DNA of 64,000 nucleotides. It comes from an uncultured Lachnospiraceae bacterium (lineage in GTDB: Bacteria > Bacillota > Clostridia > Lachnospirales > Lachnospiraceae). Shown here piece after piece: positions 28,665 to 37,339 of the stretch. Location: the NCBI GenBank assembly GCA_910588845.1, contig CAJURU010000001.1, positions 45,301 to 109,300 of the forward strand. Direction: 5' to 3'. Every line of letters starts with the position of its first letter. Within the stretch, counting starts at the first letter, position 1. Made by a program: the position numbers and the translations under genes. The notes beneath the pieces were generated by a model. The model made no database searches and was not told the DNA's origin. It saw only the letters and a program-made list of their open reading frames with translations.

Positions 28665-30026
28665 ATGAGAAGAAGAGAGCAATACAAGCATTTGTTGAAT
28701 TTAGCTGCAAATGCTGTTATGCTGCTGATTGAAGCAGTGATGTTCGGGTACACGTGGTATCTGGTTTACACGCCGATGCTGGCGAAGGAAAATCGTTTCT
28801 GGAACAAGGGTAACTGGGCAGTTATCGGTATGTATGTGCTGATCATGTACTTTTTTACCAGGATATATGGCGGTTACCGTATTGGTTATCTGCGCATTAC
28901 CGATATCTGTCTGTCGCAGATACTTGCCATATTGTGTACGAATGTAGTCGGCTATATTCAGGTCTGTATGATTGCCAACAATTATATGCCTGTCCATCCG
29001 ATGGCTGCGCTGATGGGCGCCGAGCTTTTGGTAATTCTGCCGGGGGTCTACCTGGTGCGCTTTATCTATACCAGGCTCTATCCTCCGAGAAGGATGATTG
29101 TTATCTACGGGCAGCATTCCCCCGATGATTTAATCCGTAAAATCAATTCTCGCAAGGATAAGTATAATGTCTGTGCGACAGCCAGTGTGTATATGGGTTA
29201 TAAAGCATTGTATGAGAGAATTATGGAGTATGAGGCGGTTGTGCTCTGCGATTTGCCGACGAAGATGCGCAATCCGATCCTCAAATTCTGTTTCGACCAG
29301 AATAAGCGTACCTATATTACGCCTAAGATTTCTGATATAATTCTGACAGGGACAGAACGCATCCATCTGTTTGACTCTCCGCTGATGCTCTCACGCAACC
29401 AGGGACTTACGATTGAGCAGCGTTTTGTGAAGCGCGCGATGGACATTGTGTTATCACTGATTGCCATTGTGATTTCATCGCCGGTCCTTCTGCTGATTGC
29501 GGCGGGAATAAAACTTTATGACAGAGGGCCGGTGTTCTACACACAGGAGCGGTTGACGCGGGACGGTGAAATTTTTAAGATTATCAAGTTCCGCAGTATG
29601 CGCATGGACTCAGAGGAGAATGGCGCGCAGCTTGCCAAAAAGAATGATGACAGAATCACGCCCGTAGGGCGGTTCATCCGAAGAATTCATTTTGACGAGC
29701 TTCCCCAGATATTTAATATACTCAAAGGGGAGATGTCGTTTGTGGGGCCGCGGCCAGAGCGGGAAGTGATTGCCAACGAATATGAGGCAATTATTCCCGA
29801 GTTCAGTTTCCGTCTCAAAGTAAAAGCGGGGCTAACCGGGTATGCTCAGGTGTACGGTAAGTACAATACAACTCCGTATGATAAATTGAAATTAGATTTA
29901 ACTTATATTGAGAACTATTCCTTCTGGCAGGATATTCGTTTAATGTTGATGACGTTCAAGATTATTTTCCAGAAAGAGAATACAGAAGGAATTGATAAAG
30001 GGCAGATGACGGCAGTGAAAGAGTAA
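28665..30026 (+). CDS. Polyprenyl glycosylphosphotransferase (chain initiator)
   Basis: This 453-residue protein has four or five N-terminal helices, a Rossmann-like middle and the C-terminal bacterial sugar transferase domain. RFVKRAMDIVLSL starts that domain; KFRSMRMDSE, FDELPQIFNILKGEMS and GPRPE carry the conserved catalytic residues. It transfers a sugar-1-phosphate to undecaprenyl phosphate, starting chain synthesis at the cytoplasmic face. The length and N-terminal helices match the WbaP/WcaJ-like class. The start is 4 bases after the previous stop, so the genes are coupled. The sugar is not determined. Confidence 0.93.
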   Translation: MRRREQYKHLLNLAANAVMLLIEAVMFGYTWYLVYTPMLAKENRFWNKGNWAVIGMYVLIMYFFTRIYGGYRIGYLRITDICLSQILAILCTNVVGYIQVCMIANNYMPVHPMAALMGAELLVILPGVYLVRFIYTRLYPPRRMIVIYGQHSPDDLIRKINSRKDKYNVCATASVYMGYKALYERIMEYEAVVLCDLPTKMRNPILKFCFDQNKRTYITPKISDIILTGTERIHLFDSPLMLSRNQGLTIEQRFVKRAMDIVLSLIAIVISSPVLLLIAAGIKLYDRGPVFYTQERLTRDGEIFKIIKFRSMRMDSEENGAQLAKKNDDRITPVGRFIRRIHFDELPQIFNILKGEMSFVGPRPEREVIANEYEAIIPEFSFRLKVKAGLTGYAQVYGKYNTTPYDKLKLDLTYIENYSFWQDIRLMLMTFKIIFQKENTEGIDKGQMTAVKE

Positions 30027-30081
30027 GAACCTGGCTCGTCCAACGGATTCTTACTCACTATTATAACAATGGGAGAAATGT

Positions 30082-30828
30082 ATGGAGAATCAGATTGTCG
30101 TGTCGGTAATCATGCCGGCATACAATGCACAGAAGTATATTGCCAAAGCGATAGAATCTGTGTTGTGCCAGAACGTACCATTAGAGCTTTTCATTATAGA
30201 TGACTGTTCGACAGACCATACCGCTGAGATTGCGGGGAAATATGTAGATAGCGGCAGGGTAATACTGCTGCGCAATGAACGCAATCTGGGAGTTGCTGAA
30301 AGCAGGAATATTGGTATTCGGCGAGCGGCGGGGAAATACGTTGCTTTTCTTGATGCAGATGATTGGTGGGAGGAGAAGAAGCTTGAAAAGCAATGCAGGA
30401 GGCTGGCGGAAACAGGATGCGTGCTCTGTTGTACGGGGCGGGAATTGATGAAGCTGGACGGAAGCTCTTTGCATAAAGTGATTGGCGTATCGGAAGAGAT
30501 CACGTACGCGATGCTGCTTCGCACCAACAGCATAAATTGTTCTTCTGTTGTGATGGAAACGGCAGTGGCGAGGGAATTCTACATGTGCCATGACGAATTG
30601 CATGAGGATTATATCTTATGGTTGAATGTTCTGCAAAAATACGGCAAAGCATACGGCGTCAACGAGCCTTTGCTGAAAAGCCGTATGAGTAAGGGCGGCA
30701 AATCCAGAAATAAGTTAAAATCCGCCAAAATGCAGTTCGGCGTTTATCGGTATATGGGATTTGGCGTTTTGAAATCCTGCTATTATTTTCTGATGTATGC
30801 GTTCCATGGCGTTTTGAAATATATGTAG
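30082..30828 (+). CDS. GT2 glycosyltransferase
   Basis: This 248-residue family 2 enzyme has VIMPAYNAQKYI at the start, IIDDCSTDHT near residue 38, and FLDADDWW near 93 for donor and metal binding. A HEDYILWL segment near 173 is the usual acceptor-side/base region. The C-terminus has one weak hydrophobic stretch. It is probably a cytoplasmic-face transferase acting on the lipid-linked chain after initiation by the upstream phosphotransferase. GGGAG lies upstream. A promoter for the next transcription unit begins 64 bases beyond its stop. Confidence 0.87.
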   Translation: MENQIVVSVIMPAYNAQKYIAKAIESVLCQNVPLELFIIDDCSTDHTAEIAGKYVDSGRVILLRNERNLGVAESRNIGIRRAAGKYVAFLDADDWWEEKKLEKQCRRLAETGCVLCCTGRELMKLDGSSLHKVIGVSEEITYAMLLRTNSINCSSVVMETAVAREFYMCHDELHEDYILWLNVLQKYGKAYGVNEPLLKSRMSKGGKSRNKLKSAKMQFGVYRYMGFGVLKSCYYFLMYAFHGVLKYM

Positions 30829-30891
30829 GCGTCTTTGCGAATGGCGCGGGCTGAACTGTTGCATGCGGTCCGAGGGAAAAGAGCCTGTTCA

Positions 30892-30920
30892 TTGACGCAG
30901 TTGTGTTTTTATGATATGAT
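30892..30920 (+). promoter_or_regulatory. Sigma-A-type promoter
   Basis: TTGACG (30892-30897), a 17-base spacer, and TATGAT (30915-30920). Transcription would start near 30927, before the ribosome binding site GGAGG (30947-30951) of the second ABC permease. It probably drives the phosphonate/LicD gene block. Confidence 0.72.
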
Positions 30921-30959
30921 ATACAATTGATTATAATATGGAGTACGGAGGAAACAGCA

Positions 30960-31754
30960 GTGAAAAGATTCCTGGCAGATATGAAGAAATATAGAGAATA
31001 TGCCGTATATTCAGCGAAGTCCGGGCTGAAAGCGGAAGTGGCAGACTCTCATTTAAGCTGGTTGTGGTGGATTTTAGATCCATTGTTGTTCATGCTTGTC
31101 TATTCTTTTGTGGCAATTATTGTGTTTGGCAAAGGAGAGAAATATTTTGCGGCATTTGTGTTTATCGGTCTGTCATCCTGGCGGTTTTTCTCCGGGACAA
31201 TCAAACAGAGCGTGCGGATGGTGTCTAAGAATAGCGCTATTGTCTCTAAAATCTATATGCCGAAATACGTATTGATTATCATTCAGATGTTAATCAATGC
31301 TTTTAAGATGTGCATTTCATTTTCGCTTGTAGCAGGCGCGATGGTTCTGTATCTGGTGCCTGTAAGTTATCGACTGCTCTATATTATTCCCTGTATGTTG
31401 GTATTATTCGTGGTAACGTTTGGCTTTAGCTGTATTGCGCTTCATTTTGGCGTATATGTGGATGATTTGAGCAACCTAATCAATGTGTTTCTTCAGCTTG
31501 TCTTCTATCTGAGCGGTATCTTCTATTCTATAGAAACCAGGGTTGGAAAGGCATTGGGAGACGGTTATGTTACGCTGCTTCTCAGGTGTAACCCGGCGGC
31601 GCTTGTGATTGACAGCCTGCGCAAGTGTATGTTGTATAATACGGAGCCGGATTTTGCGGCATTGGGCCTCTGGCTTGCGGTCGGATGTATATTCTCAGCA
31701 ATCGGCATTCGGTTAATATATAAGAATGAGAACAGTTATGTGAAAATTATGTGA
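30960..31754 (+). CDS. Second ABC-2 polysaccharide exporter permease
   Basis: A six-helix permease. The frame is open from a TTG at 30927, which is close to the predicted transcription start and has no ribosome binding site. The GTG at 30960 has GGAGG eight bases upstream and gives 264 residues. The N-terminus KRFLADMKKYREYAVYSAKSGLKAEV-type segment and LSWLWWILDPL match the TagG/RfbA-like permease family, and FSGTIKQSVRMV is also typical. With the following ATPase it makes a second exporter distinct from 21817-23918; sequence similarity between the two permeases is low by eye. Confidence 0.88.
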   Translation: MKRFLADMKKYREYAVYSAKSGLKAEVADSHLSWLWWILDPLLFMLVYSFVAIIVFGKGEKYFAAFVFIGLSSWRFFSGTIKQSVRMVSKNSAIVSKIYMPKYVLIIIQMLINAFKMCISFSLVAGAMVLYLVPVSYRLLYIIPCMLVLFVVTFGFSCIALHFGVYVDDLSNLINVFLQLVFYLSGIFYSIETRVGKALGDGYVTLLLRCNPAALVIDSLRKCMLYNTEPDFAALGLWLAVGCIFSAIGIRLIYKNENSYVKIM

Positions 31755-31770
31755 TGGTGAAGGTGAAGGC

Positions 31771-32505
31771 ATGGAAGATAAAAAGTATGCAATCGAGGTA
31801 AAAGACCTGAAAATCAGGTATCGCTGCCTGAATAAGATGTCGATCAAGCAAAGTCTGTTCAAGTTAAAGAAGAGCAATATGGAGATTTTCGAGGCTGTGC
31901 GTGGAATTTCTTTTAACGTGCCGAAAGGCGAGATTATGGGTATCGTGGGCAAGAACGGAAGCGGTAAGTCAACGCTTCTGCGCGCCATTGCCGGGATTTT
32001 TGCCCCCGACGAAGGCAGCATTGATCTGCATGGGCACACGGTGTCGCTGCTTTCCATTGGCGTGGGATTTCAAAAGAAACTTACCGGGAGGGAAAATATT
32101 TTACTTTCCGGTATGCTGTTAGGATTTTCCGAGGAGGAGATCAGAGAGAGGATGCCGGATATTATTGAGTTCTCGGAACTGGGGAAATTTATTGACCGTC
32201 CAGTGAGGACATACTCAAGCGGTATGCATTCCAAACTTGCTTTTTCCATCACAGCTATTTTGGAAACAGAAATTATGCTGGTGGACGAAGTACTCAGCGT
32301 TGGGGACGCCAAGTTCAAAAAGAAGAGTTTTAAAAAGATGAAACAACTGATTAATGATAAGGACCGTACAGTTGTCATTGTGTCCCACAATGGGGATACC
32401 CTGCGAAAGCTGTGCGATACAATCCTGTGGCTCCATGACGGGGTAATTAAAATGCAGGGAAGCACCAAGGAGGTATTGCCATTGTATGAGGAATTCATGT
32501 CATAA
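31771..32505 (+). CDS. Second ABC exporter ATPase (TagH/Wzt-like, short)
   Basis: A 244-residue ATPase: Walker A GKNGSGKST, signature YSSGMHSKLAFS, Walker B IMLVDEVLS, and a switch His in VIVSHNG. Unlike the ATPase at 22656 it ends after the nucleotide-binding domain and has no carbohydrate-recognition tail. It probably exports a polymer without cap recognition, or a lipid-linked intermediate. Translation overlaps the LicD gene by 20 bases, linking export to phospho-decoration. Confidence 0.9.
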   Translation: MEDKKYAIEVKDLKIRYRCLNKMSIKQSLFKLKKSNMEIFEAVRGISFNVPKGEIMGIVGKNGSGKSTLLRAIAGIFAPDEGSIDLHGHTVSLLSIGVGFQKKLTGRENILLSGMLLGFSEEEIRERMPDIIEFSELGKFIDRPVRTYSSGMHSKLAFSITAILETEIMLVDEVLSVGDAKFKKKSFKKMKQLINDKDRTVVIVSHNGDTLRKLCDTILWLHDGVIKMQGSTKEVLPLYEEFMS

Positions 32506-33328
32506 GATTGAGGATCAAAAGACATATGACATCAAGCGGCTCCATAGGCATTTGCTGGATATTTTGTCGGACGTGATACGCGTATGCGCAGAACTTGAAA
32601 TTGATTATTTTATCATGGGGGGGACTGCGCTGGGCGCCGTCCGCCATGGGGGATTCATACCGTGGGATGATGATTTGGATATCGGGATGCGGCGGGAAGA
32701 TTATGAGAAATTCCTTGCCGAAGCGCAAAAGCATCTAAGGGAAGACCTATTTTTACAGACTTACCGGACAGAGCCGGGGTCTCCTTTTTATTTTGCCAAG
32801 GTAAGGAAGGATAATACGAAATTCGTTGAAAAGTATTGCCGGAAACTTGCTATCCATTCTGGAATTTATATTGATATTTTCCCCTATGACGCCTTGCCGG
32901 ACGATGAGAAGGAGCGAAAGAATCATTACCGCAGGATGAAATGGATGCTGAACCTGTACATTGCCAAATGCGTGACAGGTACGAGCGTGGAGTATCGGGG
33001 CATGAAGAGGCTCTTATATGGCTGTGTGCGCCATACGCTTCATCTGCTGATGCTGCCTGTATCCAAACGTTTCCTGTATCGCCAGACAGACAGGATGATG
33101 CGCAAATATAATGATCATCCGTCTCAATATCTGGGCTATGGCGGGCTGCCGAAAATTCAGGTGCCGCGGGCGGACGTCCTCGAACCCGCAGAGATTGCAT
33201 TTGAGAATTTGACCGTCAAATGTCCGCAGAGAATTGAAACATACCTTTCGCACAATTTTGGCGATTATAAGAAGCTGCCTCCCGAAGAGCAGAGAGGAGG
33301 ACATGCTCCCTGGCTGATTGAATATTAA
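32486..33328 (+). CDS. LicD-family phosphotransferase
   Basis: This 280-residue protein has the LicD signature GGTALGAVRHGGFIPWDDDLD (residues about 48-68), a nucleotidyltransferase-fold active site with the paired Asp residues. LicD proteins transfer phosphocholine or related phospho-groups from CDP/CMP donors to sugars of wall or lipid-linked glycans. It starts within the end of the ABC ATPase gene; AAGGAGG lies 12 bases upstream. The next genes are for phosphonate synthesis and include a LicC-like cytidylyltransferase, so a CMP-phosphonate is a reasonable donor. The donor identity is inference. Confidence 0.88.
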   Translation: MRNSCHKIEDQKTYDIKRLHRHLLDILSDVIRVCAELEIDYFIMGGTALGAVRHGGFIPWDDDLDIGMRREDYEKFLAEAQKHLREDLFLQTYRTEPGSPFYFAKVRKDNTKFVEKYCRKLAIHSGIYIDIFPYDALPDDEKERKNHYRRMKWMLNLYIAKCVTGTSVEYRGMKRLLYGCVRHTLHLLMLPVSKRFLYRQTDRMMRKYNDHPSQYLGYGGLPKIQVPRADVLEPAEIAFENLTVKCPQRIETYLSHNFGDYKKLPPEEQRGGHAPWLIEY

Positions 33329-33353
33329 AAATCAGCATAGAGAATGATGGTAA

Positions 33354-33383
33354 TTGGTAAAAATAATAGCGTATAACGATAAT
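33354..33383 (+). promoter_or_regulatory. Weak promoter candidate
   Basis: TTGGTA (33354-33359), an 18-base spacer and GATAAT (33378-33383) in an A/T-rich gap before the phosphonopyruvate decarboxylase gene. Matches to consensus are partial and the -10 is only 15 bases from the ATG, so it would leave a very short leader. Confidence 0.2.
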
Positions 33384-33398
33384 ATGGAGGAATCGTAA

Positions 33399-34523
33399 AT
33401 GCAAATTAAATATTTATTAGATGAAATTGAAAAATTGGGCGTATCGTTTTACACAGGCGTGCCGGATTCTCAGCTCAGGGCTTTATGCGATACGCTGATG
33501 AGCCGTTACGGTATCGGTGAGAAGCATGTGATTGCAGCAAATGAAGGAGCGGCGGTCGGGCTGGCGGCGGGCCATTATCTGGCAACCGGCAATCCGGCGG
33601 TTGTCTATATGCAAAACAGCGGCATTGGCAATGCTGTAAATCCGATCTGTTCTCTGGTGAACGATAAGGTCTATGCAATTCCGGCGTTATTTATTGTCGG
33701 CTGGCGGGGAGAGCCGGGAGTTCACGATGAGCCGCAGCATATTTATCAGGGAGAGGTTACCAGGGAGTTGTTGGACTGCCTGGGCGTGCAGAATTATGTA
33801 ATCTCGAAAGACACTACGCCCGAGGAATTAGCGGAGTATTTTTCCAAGATTAAGGAAGAATTTGCTCTCGGGCATCAGTGTGCGTTGGTTGTGAGGAAAG
33901 GCGCGCTGGAGTCGGACGAGAAGCTCAAATATGCCAATGATTATCCATTGTCCAGGGAGGACGTCGTGAAGCTGTTTGTAGATCATACCGATGAACGCGA
34001 TATTATTGTCTCCACGACAGGCAAGCTTTCCAGAGAGCTTTTTGAGGCCAGGGAAGCGCGCGGACAGGGACATGAGAAAGATTTCCTGACGGTGGGTTCT
34101 ATGGGGCATTCCTCCATGATTGCCATGGGGATTGCCAGGGAGAAGAAAGAGCGCCGTGTGTTCTGTTTAGACGGCGACGGCGCGGTATTGATGCATATGG
34201 GAAGCCTGGCGGTAGCAGGCAGCGCGCAGCTTCAAAATTTTGTCCATGTGCTGTTCAATAATGGGGCGCATGAGACGGTAGGAGGCATGCCCACGGTAAG
34301 TGAGAAGATAGATTATCTTAAGATTGCCGAAGCATGCGGTTATGAGAATATCTATACGGCTGAAACGGAGGACGAAGTGCTCTCGTTATTTGAAAAGATT
34401 GCCAGAGCAAAAGGCTCAGTGTTTGCAGAGGTCAAGACAAACCTTTTATCACGGGCGGATTTGGGAAGGCCGACTACGACGCCGATACAGAATAAGGAAG
34501 CATTTATGGAATTTTTGAAATAG
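33399..34523 (+). CDS. aepY: Phosphonopyruvate decarboxylase
   Basis: This 374-residue ThDP enzyme converts phosphonopyruvate to phosphonoacetaldehyde, the irreversible step that pulls the PEP mutase reaction forward. TGVPDSQLR near residue 19, NEGAAVGLAAG near 48 (ThDP-activating Glu), and a GDGAVLMHMG ... NNGAHET segment (about 258-290, ThDP/metal binding) are the family marks. The length fits Ppd. GGAGG lies 11 bases upstream. A phosphonoacetaldehyde-reductase-like gene is two genes downstream, and the PEP mutase is at 49154, so the pathway is split over 16 kb. Confidence 0.93.
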   Translation: MQIKYLLDEIEKLGVSFYTGVPDSQLRALCDTLMSRYGIGEKHVIAANEGAAVGLAAGHYLATGNPAVVYMQNSGIGNAVNPICSLVNDKVYAIPALFIVGWRGEPGVHDEPQHIYQGEVTRELLDCLGVQNYVISKDTTPEELAEYFSKIKEEFALGHQCALVVRKGALESDEKLKYANDYPLSREDVVKLFVDHTDERDIIVSTTGKLSRELFEAREARGQGHEKDFLTVGSMGHSSMIAMGIAREKKERRVFCLDGDGAVLMHMGSLAVAGSAQLQNFVHVLFNNGAHETVGGMPTVSEKIDYLKIAEACGYENIYTAETEDEVLSLFEKIARAKGSVFAEVKTNLLSRADLGRPTTTPIQNKEAFMEFLK

Positions 34524-34533
34524 GGGAAAGATT

Positions 34534-35262
34534 ATGAAAGCATTGATTTTAAATTCAGGAATTGGCAAGCGTATGGGCGAGCTGACAAAGACGAAGAATA
34601 AATGTATGGCGGAGATAGCGCCGGGAATTACGATTCTTGACTGGCAGCTTAAAATGCTGGTTAAAGTGGGGATTACAGATGTGGTGATTACTACGGGGCC
34701 CTTTGCCGAGCATTTACAGGAATATGCGTCAGGGAGATACCCGGAGATTTCTTTTACGTTTCGCCATAATCCGGTGTATGACCAGACAAATTATATCTAT
34801 TCTATCGCCTTGGCGGAGGATGTGCTTAAGGATGACGATATTTTGCTGATGCATGGCGATTTGGTCTTTGAGGAGAGCGTGTTGAAAGAAATCGCCGGAA
34901 GCGAGGCCAGCGTGATGGTGGTGGACGAGACGCTGCCCCTGCCCGAAAAAGACTTTAAGGCGGTTGTGCAGGAGGGAAGGATTACCAAGGTCGGGATAGA
35001 ATTTTTTGAAAATGCTTATGCGGCCCAGCCTTTGTATAAGCTGAACAGAGAAGACTGGTCCCAGTGGCTTGCGCATATTTTAGTATTTTGTGGGCAGGGA
35101 ACCCGCGGGGTCTATGCTGAAAATGCGATGAATGAGATTTCAGGCAAATTAAAGATATATCCGTTAAATGTTGCGGGCAGGATTTGTACGGAAGTCGATA
35201 ATCTGGAAGATTTACAGCGCGTGCAAAATATGATGGAGCCGGTGATTGCCAAAGAGGGCTGA
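34534..35262 (+). CDS. LicC-like cytidylyltransferase
   Basis: A 242-residue nucleotidyltransferase of the LicC/GlmU-N fold. NSGIGKRMGELTKTKNK at residues 7-23 is a variant of the GxGxRL...K nucleotide-binding loop, and MHGDLVFEE near residue 106 carries the metal-binding Asp. EVDNLEDL near the C-terminus holds the second Asp. LicC uses CTP and phosphocholine; in phosphonate clusters related domains activate aminoethylphosphonate. Here the substrate may be 2-hydroxyethylphosphonate, but a second cytidylyltransferase domain is fused to PEP mutase at 49154, so the two may differ in substrate. Confidence 0.82.
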   Translation: MKALILNSGIGKRMGELTKTKNKCMAEIAPGITILDWQLKMLVKVGITDVVITTGPFAEHLQEYASGRYPEISFTFRHNPVYDQTNYIYSIALAEDVLKDDDILLMHGDLVFEESVLKEIAGSEASVMVVDETLPLPEKDFKAVVQEGRITKVGIEFFENAYAAQPLYKLNREDWSQWLAHILVFCGQGTRGVYAENAMNEISGKLKIYPLNVAGRICTEVDNLEDLQRVQNMMEPVIAKEG

Positions 35263-35277
35263 TGTGGAGGCAGAGGA

Positions 35278-36120
35278 GTGTTTTATAATATCAAGCAGTC
35301 TATAAAAACGGTACTCAAGCAGGGAATCAAAGTATGGTATGGGTTGATAGGGATTTTAAGAAGCCATGGAATCGTATTTAGCGGGAATGCGAGGAGGCTC
35401 TTGTCTTATCGGAATAAATATGATGGGCAAAGATGCTTCCTTGTAGGCAACGGGCCAAGCCTGAGGATGGAGGATTTGCAGAAGCTTAACGGGGAGGTTT
35501 CTTTTGCCTGCAATATTATTTATAAGGTGTTTGATAAAGTCAGTTGGCGGCCGACCTACCATTTTATCTCTGATGTTGTGGCAGTTCATGCGATCAATGA
35601 GGAGGGAATGCTTGATAAGGTTTTGGAACGCCCGTTGTTTTCCAATAAAGATGTATATGAGAAGATCAAGCGTATCAAATATCCAGGGGAGCAAGTCATC
35701 TATCTGAACCGCATCAACCAGCAGAAGTACAGAGTCAGTAGAAATCCGCTGGCATATTATGTGCCGGCGCAGGCAACCGTCATGACATTGATGATTGAAA
35801 TGGCTGTCTTTATGGGTTTTCAGGAAATCTATTTACTGGGCGTGGATTGCACGAACACCTTTACCGCCGGCCATTTTGAGAAATCTTATACGGGTAAGTC
35901 GGTGGATGAATATAATTTGGAGTGGGTGCGCAAGAAGACGAACCGCCCGAATCTGACATTGTATGAGCTTGGCGAGGAGCGCAGGCTGCGTTCGCTGGAT
36001 GCCTACCGTAAACTCAAGGAATATGCAGACAGGAAACAGGTAAAAATATATAATGCCACGCGCGGAGGCGCCCTGGAGATTTTTGAGAGGGTGGATTTCG
36101 ATACGGTGGCGTCAAAATAG
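35278..36120 (+). CDS. DUF115/Maf-like protein
   Basis: A 280-residue protein starting at GTG (GGAGG at 35266-35270). RCFLVGNGPSLR near residue 58, YVPAQATVMTLMIEMA near 160 and EIYLLGVDCTN near 182 match the DUF115 family, also called MptE-like or MAF-flag10. In flagellated bacteria, Maf proteins of this family transfer nonulosonic acids; others make pterin precursors. In a glycan locus with neuA and neuB, a nonulosonate or other surface-sugar transferase is more likely. It is clearly paralogous to the last domain of the 38693 fusion. A C-terminal YNATRGGALEIF motif is shared by both. Confidence 0.75.
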   Translation: MFYNIKQSIKTVLKQGIKVWYGLIGILRSHGIVFSGNARRLLSYRNKYDGQRCFLVGNGPSLRMEDLQKLNGEVSFACNIIYKVFDKVSWRPTYHFISDVVAVHAINEEGMLDKVLERPLFSNKDVYEKIKRIKYPGEQVIYLNRINQQKYRVSRNPLAYYVPAQATVMTLMIEMAVFMGFQEIYLLGVDCTNTFTAGHFEKSYTGKSVDEYNLEWVRKKTNRPNLTLYELGEERRLRSLDAYRKLKEYADRKQVKIYNATRGGALEIFERVDFDTVASK

Positions 36121-36151
36121 CGGTTTGGAAACCGCAGGGAGGGCGAACGCC

Positions 36152-37279
36152 ATGCGAAAAGAAAGTTATAAAACCCAGGAAATTGTCAGTGGGCCGGGAG
36201 CCTTGCAGGAGGCGGCGCAGATTGCAAAAAATTTAGGCGCTCAGAATATACTGGCAGTCTGTTCAAGGTCGGCAAGAAAACATTGCGGCGAGGAGTTCTG
36301 GCGGGAATTCCCGGGAAAAGTCGTTTTTTTCCATGAATTTTCCCCCAACCCCAAATATGAAGAAGTAGAAGCGGGACTTGCATTGTATGAGAAAGAGCGG
36401 TGCGGAATGATTCTTTCCATGGGTGGAGGCAGCGCTATGGACGTTGCGAAGTGCATCAAGATGTTTCTGCCTATGGACAGGGATAAGAACTATTTAAAGC
36501 AGGAAAAGAAGGCAGGCGATATCAAGCATATTGCCATACCTTCCACTGCCGGGACAGGAAGTGAGTCTACGAGCTTTGCCGTGGTCTATTACCAGGGGGA
36601 GAAGCAGTCTGTGGCGCATCCGTCGCTGCTCCCGGATTATGCTGTTTTACATGCGGAATTTTTAGAGCATTTGCCGCTGTACCAGAAAAAAGCGACCATG
36701 TTGGACGCATTATGCCAGGCAATAGAATCGTATTGGTCGGTGAATTCCACGGAAGAGAGCAGAGGTTACGCACGCCAGGCAATTGCAGCGGTGCGCGAAT
36801 CATGGCCAGGCTATGTGCAGGAGAATACAAACTGGCGGCAGATTATGGAGGCGGCGAACCTTGCGGGACGCGCCATCAACATTTCCAAGACGACAGCGGC
36901 GCATGCTATGAGTTACAAGATTACGTCCATGTATGGATTCGCCCATGGGCATGCGGCGGCAATCTGTCTGCCGGGGACCTGGGCTTATCTGCAAGAGCAT
37001 ATCGAAGACTGTACCGATAGCAGGGGCAAGGATTACCTATTGCAGACATTAGTGGAATTGAACCAGATGCTGGGCAAGGAAAATACGGAGGAATCTGTAG
37101 CCTGGTTTACGCGGCTGATTGATACGTTAGAGCTTCCCTATCCGATAGAGAGCGGGGAGGAAGATATAGAAATTTTATCCTCCTCCGTCAATGCTGAACG
37201 GCTAAATAATTTTCCGGTAAAAGTAACAAAGGAAGCGCTGCGCATTATGTATCGGCAGATTGTGAAAGAGCCGCAGTAA
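36152..37279 (+). CDS. Phosphonoacetaldehyde reductase-like iron-type alcohol dehydrogenase
   Basis: The frame is open from 36053, but the ATG at 36152 has GGGAGGG upstream and gives 375 residues starting MRKESYKTQEIV. It is a group III ADH: MGGGSAMDVAKC binds the nucleotide, PSTAGTGSE follows, DALCQAIES gives the metal Asp (the usual His is Gln), and AAHAMSY and GFAHGHAAA give two metal His. The family that reduces phosphonoacetaldehyde to 2-hydroxyethylphosphonate (PhpC/FomC type) has this pattern and sits in phosphonate clusters with Ppd. NAD(P)H specificity cannot be read. Confidence 0.83.
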   Translation: MRKESYKTQEIVSGPGALQEAAQIAKNLGAQNILAVCSRSARKHCGEEFWREFPGKVVFFHEFSPNPKYEEVEAGLALYEKERCGMILSMGGGSAMDVAKCIKMFLPMDRDKNYLKQEKKAGDIKHIAIPSTAGTGSESTSFAVVYYQGEKQSVAHPSLLPDYAVLHAEFLEHLPLYQKKATMLDALCQAIESYWSVNSTEESRGYARQAIAAVRESWPGYVQENTNWRQIMEAANLAGRAINISKTTAAHAMSYKITSMYGFAHGHAAAICLPGTWAYLQEHIEDCTDSRGKDYLLQTLVELNQMLGKENTEESVAWFTRLIDTLELPYPIESGEEDIEILSSSVNAERLNNFPVKVTKEALRIMYRQIVKEPQ

Positions 37280-37339
37280 GGAATTTCGGGAACTGCCGCT
37301 GACAGAAACCAGGCGGCTTCTCTGAGAAGAGGGAATGAT

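Noticed and set aside
30927..30959. Upstream TTG start for the second ABC permease
   Set aside because: It coincides with the predicted transcription start and has no ribosome binding site; the GTG at 30960 has GGAGG at proper spacing.
35278..36120. Pterin (MptE) biosynthesis enzyme
   Set aside because: The family name includes MptE, but the neighbours are glycan and phosphonate genes and a paralogous domain is fused to a TagF-like transferase.
33399..37279. Aminoethylphosphonate pathway
   Set aside because: No aminotransferase gene seen; the reductase-like ADH points to hydroxyethylphosphonate instead. An aminotransferase elsewhere cannot be excluded.
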